NCBI GenBank assembly: GCA_029339195.1
Contig: JAPTJF010000091.1
Span: 96,037-160,036 of the forward strand
Reading direction: 5' to 3'
From: Micractinium sp. NFX-FRZ
Taxonomy: Eukaryota; Chlorophyta; Trebouxiophyceae; Chlorellales; Chlorellaceae
DNA: 64,000 bases
Shown: positions 10,101 through 21,617 of the stretch, piece by piece
How the letters are laid out: every line of letters begins with the position of its first letter
Position numbering within the stretch: position 1 is the first letter of the stretch
Program-made: the position numbers and the translations under genes
The notes under the pieces: generated by a model
The model's input: the letters and a program-made list of their open reading frames with translations, nothing else
The model's database searches: none
Told to the model about the DNA's origin: nothing

Positions 10101-13100
10101 CCAAACCCCCATATGTGTACAGCCCATACAGGCAGCGGGGCTCACCTTGCCGAAGCTGCCCTCCCCGATGGGGCGCTGGATCATGAGGTCGTCATAATCA
10201 ATCTCCCTGCACGATGACACGGCACAGCGCGGCACAGCATGGCTCAGCATGGGCCCAATGCGGCACGGGGCGCGAGTAAGCATGGGGTGTCGTCGCAGTC
10301 GATCACTTGCACAGCATCGCACTTGCCACGTTGCACACCACCCCACCGCCTCACCCAGCAGGGCTTGGGTGCCCACCCCCACTGCTCCCCTGAGCAGCTG
10401 CATGGCCACCCGTGGGCAGGCCCTGGCCCCGCCTGCCGGCACCCCCACAATTGCCGGGCCCACCCCGGCTTCCCCAGGCCCCCAGAGTGTCGCATCACAT
10501 GCCGCAAGGGAGGGCAGCAGCAGCCTCCCTTCCTCCCCCCCCCAGCCCAGCCCAGCCCACCATGGTTTGATGTCCACCATGGTGCTCCTGCGTGACAGCG
10601 TGGTGGCCCCCGTGGACAGCCCCAGGCTGCCAAACGACATCTTGTCGCTCGCGCCCGAAAACGCCTTGTCCATGGGCGTGGGTGGCGTGCTGCCGCCGTC
10701 CCGCTGCGTGGAGGGCTGCGACAGCTGGCTCTTGAGGTGTGTGTTCACCCAGTTGAGGAGGGGGTCGGTGACCAGCAGGCCGCTGCTGCCGTGGCTGCAC
10801 ACGGGTGGGGTGGGGTGACAGGGCGGCGGCATGGGGCGGTGGGGTGTGGATGAGCGGGCGTGGGCGAGGGGCGGGAGCAAGGGGCGAGCGGAGGGAACAA
10901 AGCGGCGAGGGGAGCAAGAGGCGAGGGGTGGCAGGGGAGGGGGGAGAGGGGAGGTCGCCCCGAGATAGATGGATGTGTCGGCTGCTGCCGTGCAAGCGGC
11001 CACAAGTGGAGGCCAGGCGGCGGCTGGTTGAAACAAGAGTGCCGGCGACGGCATGCGCAGCGCATGCGCCTGCCGCGCCTCCTGGCGACCCCACGGTACC
11101 AGACCCTCCGCCAGCCCCCCGCTTCCCACCCCGCCACTCCCACCTGTTGCCGCTGTTGTTGCTGCCCGTCCCGTTTTCGTCGCCCGACCCGGAGCCAAGC
11201 TGTGAGCGTCCCGACCCCACCGGCGGCGCGGGCACGCCCTCTGGGATAGTGGGCGGGCTGGGCGCGCGCGGCCCGCTGTGCTTGGGCGACATCTGCTGCC
11301 CGCTGCCCGCGGGGGTGATCCACCAGGAGGGCGTGCCCAGCGCGTTCCTGGGCTGGATGGCGGGCACGGGGGCGGGCTCGCTGCCGGCGGCGGCGGCGGC
11401 TTGGCCTGCAGAGCAGGCACACCCCCCGGCACAGCTGCCTGTTGTTGTGTGGTGCATGTGATGCGGGCGGTAGATCTGGCCGTCCAGTTCGCTGCTGGCG
11501 CAGGCAGCCGCCTTCATCTGGGCAAGCAGCGCAGCTGTGCTGCTCTTGCGCGGGCCCAGCGCAGCGGCAGAGGCAGCCGGGGGGGTCCCGACTGGGCTGC
11601 CGTGCGGGCTGGCATGCGGCAGCGACATGCCTGGCGGCGTGGCGGGCCGGGGCGCGGCGGCGCCGCTCGCAAAAGGGGAGGGCTTCAAGGGGGCGGCGCT
11701 GGCATGTGGCAGCGCGCACAGCGGGCTGACACACGGGAATGGCGAGGCATGGGGTGATGGCTGGGGGGTGCCACGCGGGGTGGCCCGCTGGGCGGCTGCA
11801 CGCTCAGCCCCCACCCCAGTCACGTGCCCACACTCACGCTCACCTCCGTACCCATACGCGGGGCGCTCGCGCTCCGCCTGCTGCGGCGGCGCCACGGGCG
11901 TCGGGCTGACGCGCGCAGGCGGCGGCGGTGGCTGCGGCGTGGGCACCGCAGACGCCGGCTGCGACGAGCCGCCGGCCGGCTCCAGGCCGCTTCGCCGCGG
12001 CTGCATGACTGGTATGGTCTCCATCTCAGAAGGGAGGCCACGCAAGAAGGGCTGGGCGCCGTCCTGGCGCTGCGCCGTCTCCACCTGTGCCTGCCACTTG
12101 GGGTAGCCAAACGCTCCCTCAATCGCCTGCGGGGCAGCCTGCCGCGTGGGCGTGCTCGCCCCGTGCGCCGCCGCCGCCTGCGGCTGCGGCGACACGCGCG
12201 GCTGCGGCTGCGGCGACACGCGCGGCACCCCGGCTGCCGACCCGTTCATCTGCCCGGGCTTCAGATAAGTGTCCACAGGCTGCCCGGGCATGGGGCCGCC
12301 TGGCAGGTTGAACAGCTTTGCCCCCGACTGCTTGTTCACCGCAGCACGCATCTGGTCCGCTGTGGCAGTGCTGCCCTTGGCGGCCGCAACGTCAATCGCC
12401 GACTTGCCCTCGGCATTCTTTAGCAGGGGGTCGGCGCCACTGACAAGGGAAATGGCAGGACGGGAGGGAGGAGGGAGCATGGTGAGCAGGTTGGGAGGGG
12501 ATGTAGTAGTGTGATGAGGCAGGGCAGGTGGGGGAGGGAGTGTGGAGAGGCAGGGCAGGAGGCATGCGAGGGGGAGCAGAACAGCAAAATGCATTGGCCA
12601 TGCACCGGGCGGTCTGCTACCTGCCCACACGCGTGCATTGACATGCAGGCAGGCAGGCACGCACTGGGCTGCCTACACAAGCGCCTCCTTGCACGCACGC
12701 ACTAGGCTGCCTACATGCCCTTTCCCTTGCACGCATGCACTCAACTGCCTACATGCCCTCCCCCTTGCACGCACGCACTAAGCTGCCTACGCACCCTCCC
12801 CCTTGCACGCGTGCACTCGAATGGCTACGTACCCTCCCCCTTGCATGCAGGCGCCCAGCTGCCCGTATGTGCACCCCTTGCACGCATTCAAGCACCGCAC
12901 CCCAGCGCCTGTCTCACCCTTCCAGCAGTGCCCCCACGCACTGCCCCGACGAGTGTGCAGCGGCTGCATGCAGCGGCGAACCGCGCAGCTTGGTCACGGC
13001 ATTTGCGTCCGCCCCGGCCCGGAGCAGCACCTGCGGGATTGGCGGCGTGGCATGTGTGTGGAGTCAGGTGCAAGGAGCGAGGCGCCACGTGCAGCCAAGC

Positions 13101-13681
13101 ACTGGGCAATGCCGCCCCGAGCATGCAACGCAGGCATTTGCCCTACCCAAACAGACAGTGCACACGCGCTGCTGTATGTGCCCAGGTAACTCGTGGCACA
13201 GTGCTGCCGGTGGGCACGCACCCGCACACACTCCACTTGATCATGGCCTGCTGCCGCGTGGAGAAGCGTGCCGCGCCCGCCTTGGCGGTCGAGCGCCGAT
13301 GCATTGCCCCCCAGCTCCAGCCAGCGCTGCAGCTGCCGTGCTTGGCCTGCGGGCAGCATGGGCAACGGCAGGACGGCAACAGAGGTGTCGGGATGGTAGC
13401 CGGGGCGAGCCATGAGTGGAGTGGATGACAGTCGGGGCAGGACAACAGCCCAGGAGTGCGCAGCGCACGTGCAGGTGTGCACAAGCAACGGCGGCGCCTT
13501 GCGCCGGTGGCGGCGGCAGCTGGCTCTGCTGAACGTCGAGGCAGTGCCCGACGCTTCGGCGGCGTGAAACCAGGCCGGTGCAGCTCTGAGATGTGCTTGT
13601 AGCGGCTGCAGCGCACTTGCCTGCAGCGGCTAGCTGCCATGGGTCGTGCTGCTGCTCCTCCTTGCTGCCGCCGCAGCCCAT
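7200..13681 (-). CDS. Acyl-anchored ankyrin-repeat Raf-like (TKL) protein kinase, copy 1
   Basis: Thirteen exons (transcript order): 13681-13621, 13346-13222, 13030-12918, 12439-11144, 10794-10561, 10206-10146, 9794-9663, 9415-9331, 8957-8860, 8513-8409, 8017-7928, 7723-7671, 7455-7200; 902 aa. N-terminus MGCGGSK fits myristoylation of Gly2 with palmitoylation of Cys3, so membrane anchoring is likely. About three ankyrin repeats follow (GTLLHAAAGHDQVECV, GSPLHAAAA, GADPLLKNAEGKSAIDVA; residues 25-125). A Pro/Ser/Ala-rich linker of about 400 residues is mostly one exon. The kinase domain has GEGSFGKV (624-631), VAVK (K644), HRDLKSPNLL (753-762), DFN in place of DFG (773-775) and a typical TKL C-lobe ending EDRPQFEDIIRDLR. 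Intron 1 is GC-AG (donor GCAAGT), proven by the paralogue whose same-position intron is GT-AG. Substrates are unknown; a MAPKKK-like or ILK-like role is inferred. Confidence 0.92.
10024..10055 (-). repeat. Copy of kinase-1 exon 6 end plus donor, in intron 6
   Basis: A 32-base stretch repeats the real P-loop exon end and intron start at 10131-10162 with few changes; on the minus strand both read GSFGK followed by a GTGA donor. The spacing is 107 bases. This is a donor-side duplicate. Confidence 0.8.
12657..12898. repeat. Minisatellite of about 38 bases in kinase-1 intron 3
   Basis: About six diverged head-to-tail units of roughly 38 bases, each starting ttgcacgca and containing a ctgcctacatgccc-like core, fill half of the intron between exons 3 and 4. 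There are no constant spacers, so this is not a CRISPR array. Confidence 0.85.
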
Positions 13682-14909
13682 GCTTCAAAATGCTTGCTGG
13701 ACCTTGCAGGGTCCGTGGAGACGGGGGGAGGGCCGAGGGCAACTTGCAGGTCTGGGGCCTGGTGCTAGAGGGCGCTGAGTGAGCGCTGAATGAAGTCAGC
13801 GCGCTTGGGCAGGGTTCCGCGCATAACTGAGCATGCGCAGTAGCTTTAAGTTCTTGGCCCACCTCCGCAGCGGCAAAGGTGTGGGCAGTGCGGGAGACCT
13901 TCCACCTAGCACCTCGCGCCTGGACCCCAGCTCATTCCGGCGGAGCTGCCCTCAATCACGAAGATGTGCAACGCGGAGGCCATATCTGCTTGATCGGCAG
14001 GCGCCACCCGACTGTTGGCCGGTCCAGACCGGAGGTGCCCCTCTGCCCCGCTCTTCTCCCTTGCAGTTTGCAGGGATTTGAATCGAATTTTGAGAGCACG
14101 CCGCTATGTGTGCATATTTTGGCGCGCAAATGCTTAGGAAGAGTGTGTCCATGTGCAGCAACTGCAACGCCGCCTGGCCCACTTTGCCCCGACCAAGACA
14201 GCACTCAGTGCTGAGGAGGTGTGCAATTACATCACGGACTGTCCCATCGACGGCAGCACAACACAAACAAGTATAATCACTGCAGGCGGGGGCGCATGTG
14301 AGCGCTGTACATTTGATGTTATGGCAGCCTGGGGGGCTGCAAACGGCACAGCTCGACGCAGCAGGCAGGGCAGGGCTGAGCGCCTTGCAGGAGATGCTCC
14401 TCAAAAAAGGGGCGAGGGCAGGCGGGTTGGAATTAAGCTTGGAGACTCGGGGCTGGGCAGTGGGGAAGAAGAGCTGACGGTGAGCGGAACCAAGCCAAAG
14501 ACAGAAGCAAGCAAAAGGGCAGGCGAGGCGGTGCAAGCGAGCGAGCGGGGAGGCAAAAGAGGCGAGCAGAGAACAACAAAAGCAACAAAAGCAGCAACAA
14601 CAGGAGGCACGGAAACGGGGAGGGCTCCAGGCATCTGCTCCCAGTGGGGCACAGGAAGGTATGCACTCTCGGTGGATGGATGGAGGAGAGCGGAGCCGCG
14701 CGGTGTTCAGTACGCACGTACAACGGGGGTGCAGCTGGGGGGGATACAGGGAGGCAGCATGCAGTTCGCGGCGACAGTGTGTGTTCAGACGTGTTGGCGG
14801 GCGGGGCGGGGCGGGGCGGGGCAGGGGGCCGCTTCCGGGCGCACAGCGGTGGGTGCCGAGTGTGCCCCTGCCGTGTGCTCCCCCAGCCGCCGCCCTTTCT
14901 TCTGTTGAG
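13682..14909. other. Intergenic region between the two paralogous kinases
   Basis: This 1.2 kb separates the start codon of kinase 1 from the stop codon of kinase 2 (both minus strand). It should hold the kinase-1 promoter and 5' UTR and the kinase-2 3' UTR. An A/C-rich stretch at 14570-14610 (aacaacaaaagcaacaaa) stands out from the GC-rich background. No coding signature was found. Confidence 0.55.
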
Positions 14910-17900
14910 CTAGCTGGGGGTGGCCACATTGCGTGCCTGGCTCTCCAGCAGCTTCCTCAGCTCGTGGATCACCTCCTCGAAATCGGGGCGGTCGGCGGGC
15001 GCCTGCGACCAGCAGCGCTGCATGAGGGCGATGTAGCCGTCCAGCCCCGGGAAGCGGGGGGTGTCGTGGCCGGGCAGCTCGTGGCGGGGGGGGATGGGCA
15101 GGCGGTGGCCGTCCATCAACTTGCCCACCAGCTGCAGGGAGGTGAGGGAGGAGAGCAGGTGGGGTGGGGGGAACAGAAGGGGATGGGAGGGTCAGTGGGC
15201 AAGGGGTGCAGGTCTGGGTGCGCACGCAGGCACCCGGTGCGATGCGGCAAGGGCTGGTTGGGCGGGCGCTGGGCGTGGGATCTGGCAGGGCTGGGCTGGC
15301 AGGGGCGGCTGCAGGCGGCCGCACTCACCGCCCAGGGCGAGGCGTGTGGCCAGGGGCACTGGAACTGCAGGGCAGGCGGGGGGCGGGTGATGGCAGGCAG
15401 GCTGTGATGTGCTGTGAGGCCTGGGAGGCATGCAGGCAGGCATCCAGGGCGGGCAGCTGAGCGGGTTCCGGCGGTTTGGCTGGCCTGGGTGGCAGCGCTC
15501 AGGGCGGGGCGGCTGGCCGGTGCTGGGGCAGCACAGCATGAGGCGTAGCACGAGGGGCAGCGTGAGGCACGGCATGAGGCACAGAAAGAGGGGCAGCGTG
15601 GCATGAGGCGCAGCACAGCATGAGCACAGCATGAGGCACAGCATGAACACAGCATGAGCACAGCACAGCAGGCGCACCGTCAGCAGCTCCCACATGACCA
15701 CCCCCCAGCTGAAGACGTCGCTGGCCGTGGAGGCGGGCTCTCCGTTCAGGATCTCGGGGGCCTGCTCTCGGGGGGCAGGGGAGGGTGAATGGGCAGGCGA
15801 GGGGGTCAGGGGTGGCGAGGGAGAGGGTTGGGCGGGCAGGGGGAGTCGGCGGTGACGATGGAGAGAGGGGTGGGGGGGGGGGTGGGCACACGGGGGTCTG
15901 GGGTGGCGACACAGGGGGGCGGAGCACACGCGAGGGCCAGGACAGCCGGCATGCAGCATGTGAAGAGCGGGAGCGGCGGCGACGGGACCAGAGGGCATGG
16001 CGTTGGTGCGCCCGACTGCCCCGGAACAGAGCAACCCGCCCGCCTGTGCTTTGCTGCTGGCAGCAGGCGCCCGATCCATCACTTGGGGTTGCATGGCCTG
16101 GGAACCCCAAAGCCACACCCTCGCCCCCACCCACCAGCCATCTTGGGTTCATGTTAGCGATGGTGGAACGGCCACTGCTCGTGTCCTCCACAATCTTGCT
16201 CAGGTTGAAGTCGGCCACCTACGCGCACAGTGGGGTGCAGGGTGTGAGGGCAATGTTGATGGTTGCTGAGGTGGAAGTCGGCCACCTGGCAGGTGCTGAG
16301 TAGAGGAGGGCAGGGCGCGGGTGGTGGGGGCAGTTGGAGCCTTGCTGAGGCTGGACTCGGCCACCGGGCAGGGTGGGAAGCCAGGGAGGGGAGTGCATGA
16401 GGGGTGGGAAGCAAGGCAGGGAGGGCGCGTGAGCGGGGGGAAGGCGGGAGCCAGGAAGGGAGGAGACGGGTGCTTTGGAGGGGCATGGGGGCGGCAGCAG
16501 CAGGGGCAGGTGTGCGGGCAGGCATGGCGCGGCTGCGCGGCAGGCAGGCCTGCTGTGCCCCTCACCTTGACCCGCCACGTGCTCTCCACCAGCAGGTTGG
16601 GCGATTTGAGGTCCCTGTGGATGATGCCCTTGCGGTGCAGGTACAGCATGCCCTTGGTCGCGTCCAGCGCCTGCAGGGGATGATGTGAAGGTGGGTGATG
16701 ATGTGGGTGGGGCAGAGGTGGGAGGTGGGTGGGAGTGGGCGACAGGGCAGAACGCCTGCCAGCCTGGCAGCCACCTGAGGCCTGCCCACCTGCCCGCCCA
16801 GCCGCCAGCCAGCCGTGGCGCCCAGCCACCCCCCGCCCTCTCACAATGTTGAGCCGCCTCAGCCACGTCATCTGGCTGGCCTTGCCCTTGGAGGTGTTGC
16901 AGGCGCGCAGCACGTCGTTGAGCGAGCCGCGCGCGCAGTACTCTGAAGCAGGCAACCGAAACAAGGGGGGAGGTGGTCGGTCGATGAGGGAGGGCTGGCA
17001 GCCACCCGGCGTGCAAGAGGGCAGGCTGAGTCAGGCTGAGAGCACCCACGCTGCCCGTGTATCAAGCACAACACGCAAGCCACGCACCTGTGATCATTGC
17101 TGGCGGCATGGCGCTGACGCCCATGAACTGGACGACGTTGGGGTGGCGCAGCCCCGCCATGAGGGCGCACTCCTGCAGGGGTGGCAACGAATGAAGGGGG
17201 AGGGGAAGGGCAGCAGAGAGGGGAGGGGTGAGGAGGGGAAGGGCGAGGGAGAGGGCGCGGGGTGAGTAGGGCCAGGGTGAGGGGGAAGAGTGAGGAGAGG
17301 GGGTTGAGCGCTGCTGTGGGCGCTGTGGTGGCCCCGCCAGCAGGCTGGCAGGAAAGCAAGGTGCAGCAGCAGCAGCAGCCACCAACAGGGAGCCCGGAGC
17401 CTAAATCGCAGGCTGCCAGCAGCGGCAAGGGAGGCGGGCACAGAGGTGGTGGTCTGGCCTGGCCTTGGCACCAGGTCGCTGTGCAACTCACACCACACCA
17501 CCAGGCACAGGCAGAGCAGCAGGCGCGCCACACAACCCCTAGGCTGCGCATGCCGGATGCCTCTTCAACACTACAAGGCCAGCATCCGCAGACACCGGCC
17601 GTATAGGGTTCCGTGTCAACGCCCTGCCCCAACCCCACCTTTTGCAGGTTGTGCAGTATGGGGTTGGAGAGCGTGAGCGCCATTTCGGCGCTCTGCTGCG
17701 TCACCTCCTCCAGGTCTAGCAGAACCTGCCGGGCGGGTGCGGGGGTGGGGGCGGGGATGATGGGGCAGAAACGAGGGGTGGGAGTGATGGGGTGGGTTTG
17801 AGGTGGAGGAGGTGAGGGGCGGGGGTGAGGGGCGGGGGTGAGGTGGAGGAGGTGAGGGGCGGAGGTGAGGGTGACCGTCTGTCTGACAGCCAAACCGGCC

Positions 17901-20900
17901 TAGGTGCCTGGCCGCGCAGCTGCCCCCTCAAACAACTCACTTTGACAGCAACCAACGTCTCGTGCCACTTGGCCACATAGACCTGCGGGGGCAGGCAAAG
18001 GGGGTGTGTGGAACAGGGGGGGCAGAGGATGTGTGTAAGAGTGGAAAGTGACGGTGGCAGTAGCGTGAAGAGCAATGGGAGGGGTGCTAGCCATAGGCTG
18101 TGATAGGGGGCATTGGTGCAGCCAGCAGCCTTGCAGGACATAGGGCATAGGCATAGACATAGACATAGGCATAGGCATACATATCCATGGCATAGACATA
18201 GGCATAGACATAGGCATAGGCATAGACATAGGGCATGACATGCGGGCATGATGGGCATAGCATGACAGCCCGTGCCGAAGCCAGCACATCCGGGGGTGGC
18301 CCCCTGCTGCCAGCAGTGCGACGCCCGCCCCGCTCAGCCACCTGAGTACCTCTGCCGCCCACCCACCCACCTTGCCAAAGCTGCCCTCCCCAATCGTCTT
18401 CTTCTGCAGGTGCAGGTCCGCAAAGTCGATCTGCCACGGCCTGCAGCGTGATGGGTGGGAGGAGCAACGGAACATGAGGGGAAGGGGAGGAGCGGCAGCA
18501 GGAGGGCACCATGGTGGGTATGCGGCGGGGGCTGGGCAGCAGGGGCCTGCCCGGCTTGCACGCCTGCCCGCCAGCACCTGGCGTGCCAGCCAGCTACAGT
18601 GGCAGAGGCGGGGGGCGCCCTGCCGAGGCGGCCCAATGGGTGCGCCCCCCACGCACCCACAGGTGCGCAGCCACAGCTGCACGACGGCCCACCCGGCCGC
18701 CTCTGCCCAGCCAGGCAGCCCGGTGCGCATCCGCACCTGATGTCCACCACAATGCTGCCCATGGAGCTCAGCATGCCCGACCCCGAGCTGTACAGCCGCC
18801 CGCTGCCGCTGCCGGGCTTGGGCAGCTGCAGCTCTTCCGAGGCTTTGGAGCTGGGGGCGGGGGAGAGCTGCTGGGAGGCGCCGGAGGCGGCGCCGCCGTT
18901 GCCGTGCACCGCGCCCAGCCCGACGTGCCCGTTGAGCTGGCTGGCAAGGGAGAAGGGCGAGGCGCGGGACAGCAGGCTGGGCTGCCGCGTCATGGCCTGC
19001 TTCAGGAACTTGAGCAGGGGGTCATCGAGGAGGGAGTTGTCGGCGCTGCAAGGGGGGTGAAGGGTCGGGAGGGGAGGGGGGAAGTTGTCAGGCGGAGGGG
19101 ATGGAAGGAGGGAGTTGTCCGCGCTGCAACGGGGGGAGTGAGCATGGGCAGGCGGGGAGGGTGAGGGCAAGGGGATGGGAAGGGGAATGGGAGGGCGAGG
19201 GGTTTGGGAAGGGGGTGAAGCAGGGGCAGGGCAGGGCAGCAGGGTGGGGGGGCCCAGGCGCGCTGCTTGCGGGCGGCGCCAGGCACGTGTTGCGCACACA
19301 GGGGTGGCGGTCGGGGCCAGCTGGCGGGCGATGGCTGCCCGGCGCACCTGCCCTCGCGGCTGTTCTCCTCGCTGGTGGAGGGCGCCCCGTCGGCCATGTC
19401 AGCTCCGCCCAGCGCGTGGTCGGATGGCACGCGCGCCAGGGAGGGCCTGCCGGCGAGCATTGCGGGGGAGGCGCCCGTGCCGGGCGCCAGCAGGGGGGAA
19501 GCGTGCGCCTCGCCCGCCCCCCGCGCCCCTGCCGCCGCCTCGGCACGCCCGTTCCTTCCGCCGCCGCGCACGCTGCCCTCCCTGCTGCCGCCGCAGTCCT
19601 CCCGCCCGTTGCCCTGCTCGGGGGCCCCATCCAGGAAAGTTGGGTTTGCTGCATATGGCTGGCTCCCTGCCGCTGGCGTGCTGGGGTCGCTGTGGTCGTC
19701 AGCCTGCTGCGCCTGCTGTGCCCGCGCCGGCGACTGCCCCGGCTCGCAGCTGAGCCCGCCGCGTGGCAGCTGCGGGCTCAGCCGCCCGCTGCCCGAGCGG
19801 CTCGCCGGCGGCGCCTGCGCGGCGCCAGCAGCAGCCGGGGACGGCTGCAGGAGGGCACACAGCGCCGCTGCGTCAGCAGCTGCCAAGGCATCGCCTTCCG
19901 CGTGCGCCGAGCCGCCGCTGCTGCTGGCGGCAGCCGGCGGCTGCGCCGCTGCCCATGCAATCAGCTCCTGCTTCAACCGCTCCCTCTCCAGGCTGTCCGA
20001 CTGCCGCTGCAGCACAGCCCGGCCCCCCGCGGGCCGCGACGCCCGCACCTGCTCGGGCATGCTGCGTGGCGCGGCCCTCCCGCCGACCAGCAGGCCGGGA
20101 CGCGGGTACTGCGCCGCCGCCGCCGCCGCCGCCGGCCCCACCGCCTGCGCCTGCTGCCGATGCGCAGGCAGGGACGGCGACTGGGGCGGCGCCCCACCAC
20201 GCTGCCTCTGCACCAGCTCTGCAGCGTCGCTTGTGCCTGCACGCTGCACCAGCTCTGCAGATGGCGTGGGCGTCAGCGAGGGTGCCGGCGAGGGCGTGAG
20301 CACCGGCGGGTGCGCCGCCTCCGCCTTGCGCATCTGTTGCTTGGCCAAGGCGAGAGCACTGCGGTCACGCTCCCGCTGCTGCTGCACCTGCTGCTGCGCC
20401 TGCAGCTTCTCCATCTGCCGCTGGGCGGGGGACAGGGGCGTGCCGCTGCGGGAGGTGTACCCCACCAGCCCATGCTGCGGCTGCGGCTGCTGCTGCGGCT
20501 GCTGCTGGGTTGCTGCTGCCGGGCCACTGCTGGTGCTGGGTTCGTTCAAGCGGCTGTCGTGTCCGGCGTCTGCCGCAGGGGTGCCGTGGTTCATCTGGAT
20601 GTAGCGTGCAATGGCGGGGTAGCCCTTCTGCTGCGCCATCTCTGCCGCTGTCTTCCCATCAAACCGCGCCGTGGTGCAGGCACGACTGCAGACACCCCAG
20701 GGGCGGCGGCGGGACACGCAGCAGTCAACAACGGCTGAGGCAGGCAGTGTGAGTAGGGCTTCAAAGCAATCGGGCAGGGCATTCCGTCAGGCAAAGGCGC
20801 ACGCAGCACAACAAGATGTCGGCAAAGGGAGTGCAAGATACAGTCGGTGGCACGGCAGGCAAGCGTGCGGCCCCTCACTTGGCCAACAGCTGCGTGACGG

Positions 20901-21617
20901 CGTTGCTGGCGCCACTGGCGGCCGCTGCGTGCAGCGGGGTGCCGTGCTCTGGCGTTTTGATGTCAACATTGGCCCCATTCTTCAGGAGCAGCTGCACGCA
21001 GAAAGGTGCAAGGGCCGGCCAGGTGGGTGCTGGGTGGGGTTCGAGGGCGGTGCTGGGCGCCGCAAGGCGCACGCAGATGCGCCTAGAAAGGAAGAGCCCT
21101 CAACAAGTGGGCCTGTTCCCCTGCGACTGAGCTGACCAGTCAGCAGCACCCAGCATCTTGAACAGAACAGAGAGGGGAGACGCAGCAAGACACGCCGGCC
21201 CCGCCCGACCGCCGGCGCCACAGGGCAGCACCCACCTTGACGCAGTCGACGTGGTCAGCAGCTGCGGCAGCATGCAGCAGCGACCCCCTCCCCTTGAGCT
21301 TGTCCACTGCGTTCGCATTGCCGCTGTTGATCAGCCACTGGCTCAGCTGCACTGTGTTGCCTGCAGGCAGGGGCGAGCAGCAGCGTCGGCGGCAGCGGTC
21401 AGCCCACCGCACCAGCTACCGTGCAAGGGGGAGGAGGGCTCCAAGTGCTGCCTTCCTCCCTCGCCCCGCACCACAGCGCTGCAATAATCCGATGAACCTT
21501 CAGGCGAGCAACCCTGCAGCCGGGAGAGGGCTGTGCGCTGGGGCGCCATGGCCAGGCCACCGCACCTTGCGAGGCCAGGCTCCAGGGGTCGCCCTCCCTG
21601 CTCGATGCGCACCCCAT
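14910..21617 (-). CDS. Acyl-anchored ankyrin-repeat Raf-like (TKL) protein kinase, copy 2
   Basis: Fifteen exons (transcript order): 21617-21566, 21360-21236, 20991-20879, 20685-19348, 19045-18737, 18440-18371, 17982-17941, 17725-17639, 17172-17088, 16942-16845, 16670-16566, 16218-16135, 15761-15678, 15364-15329, 15131-14910; 949 aa. Same architecture as the neighbouring copy: MGCASSR acylation motif, ankyrin repeats (GSLLHAAAAADHVDCV, GTPLHAAAASGASNAV, DGKTAAEMAQQKGYPAI), a long Gln/Ser/Ala-rich linker (exon 4, 446 codons), then the kinase domain with GEGSFGKV, VAVK (K683), HRDLKSPNLL (791-800) and DFN (811-813). Exons 2, 3, 9, 10 and 11 have exactly the same lengths as their partners in copy 1 (125, 113, 85, 98, 105), showing tandem duplication of a whole gene. 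Copy 2 has an extra intron after VAVK and a different intron arrangement around WELLT. Decayed copies of the starts of exons 5 and 12 lie in the upstream introns. Confidence 0.92.
15530..15668. repeat. Degenerate gcacagcatgag repeat in kinase-2 intron 13
   Basis: Many diverged short units related to gcacagcatgagg are packed end to end just downstream of the exon 13 donor. Confidence 0.75.
16262..16366 (-). repeat. Two tandem decayed copies of kinase-2 exon 12 start
   Basis: Copies at 16262-16287 and 16341-16366 repeat the real acceptor and exon start at 16195-16220. Minus-strand translations are VADFHLSN and VAESSLSK against the real VADFNLSK. The nearer copy keeps an AG acceptor (gccag); the further one has CG. 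Spacings are 67 and 79 bases, and the copies decay with distance from the exon. Confidence 0.85.
18124..18245. repeat. Hexamer-based (catagg/cataga) satellite in kinase-2 intron 6
   Basis: About 120 bases consist of alternating cataga and cataggc units between exons 6 and 7. It is simple-sequence DNA and much lower in GC than its surroundings. Confidence 0.85.
19102..19135 (-). repeat. Copy of kinase-2 exon 5 start with intact acceptor
   Basis: The segment ggagttgtccgcgctgcaac (19111-19130) repeats the real exon 5 edge at 19033-19052. On the minus strand both encode SADNSLL after a TTGCAG acceptor. Spacing is 78 bases. Confidence 0.85.

Noticed and set aside
12657..12898. Regular repeats that could suggest a CRISPR array
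   Set aside because: Units are contiguous with no unique spacers, and they sit inside a eukaryotic intron.
19101..20738. Plus-strand open frame of 545 codons over kinase-2 exon 4
   Set aside because: It is the antisense shadow of a GC-rich coding exon; it has no domain, no splice logic and is rich in Arg, Pro and Ala as expected from composition.
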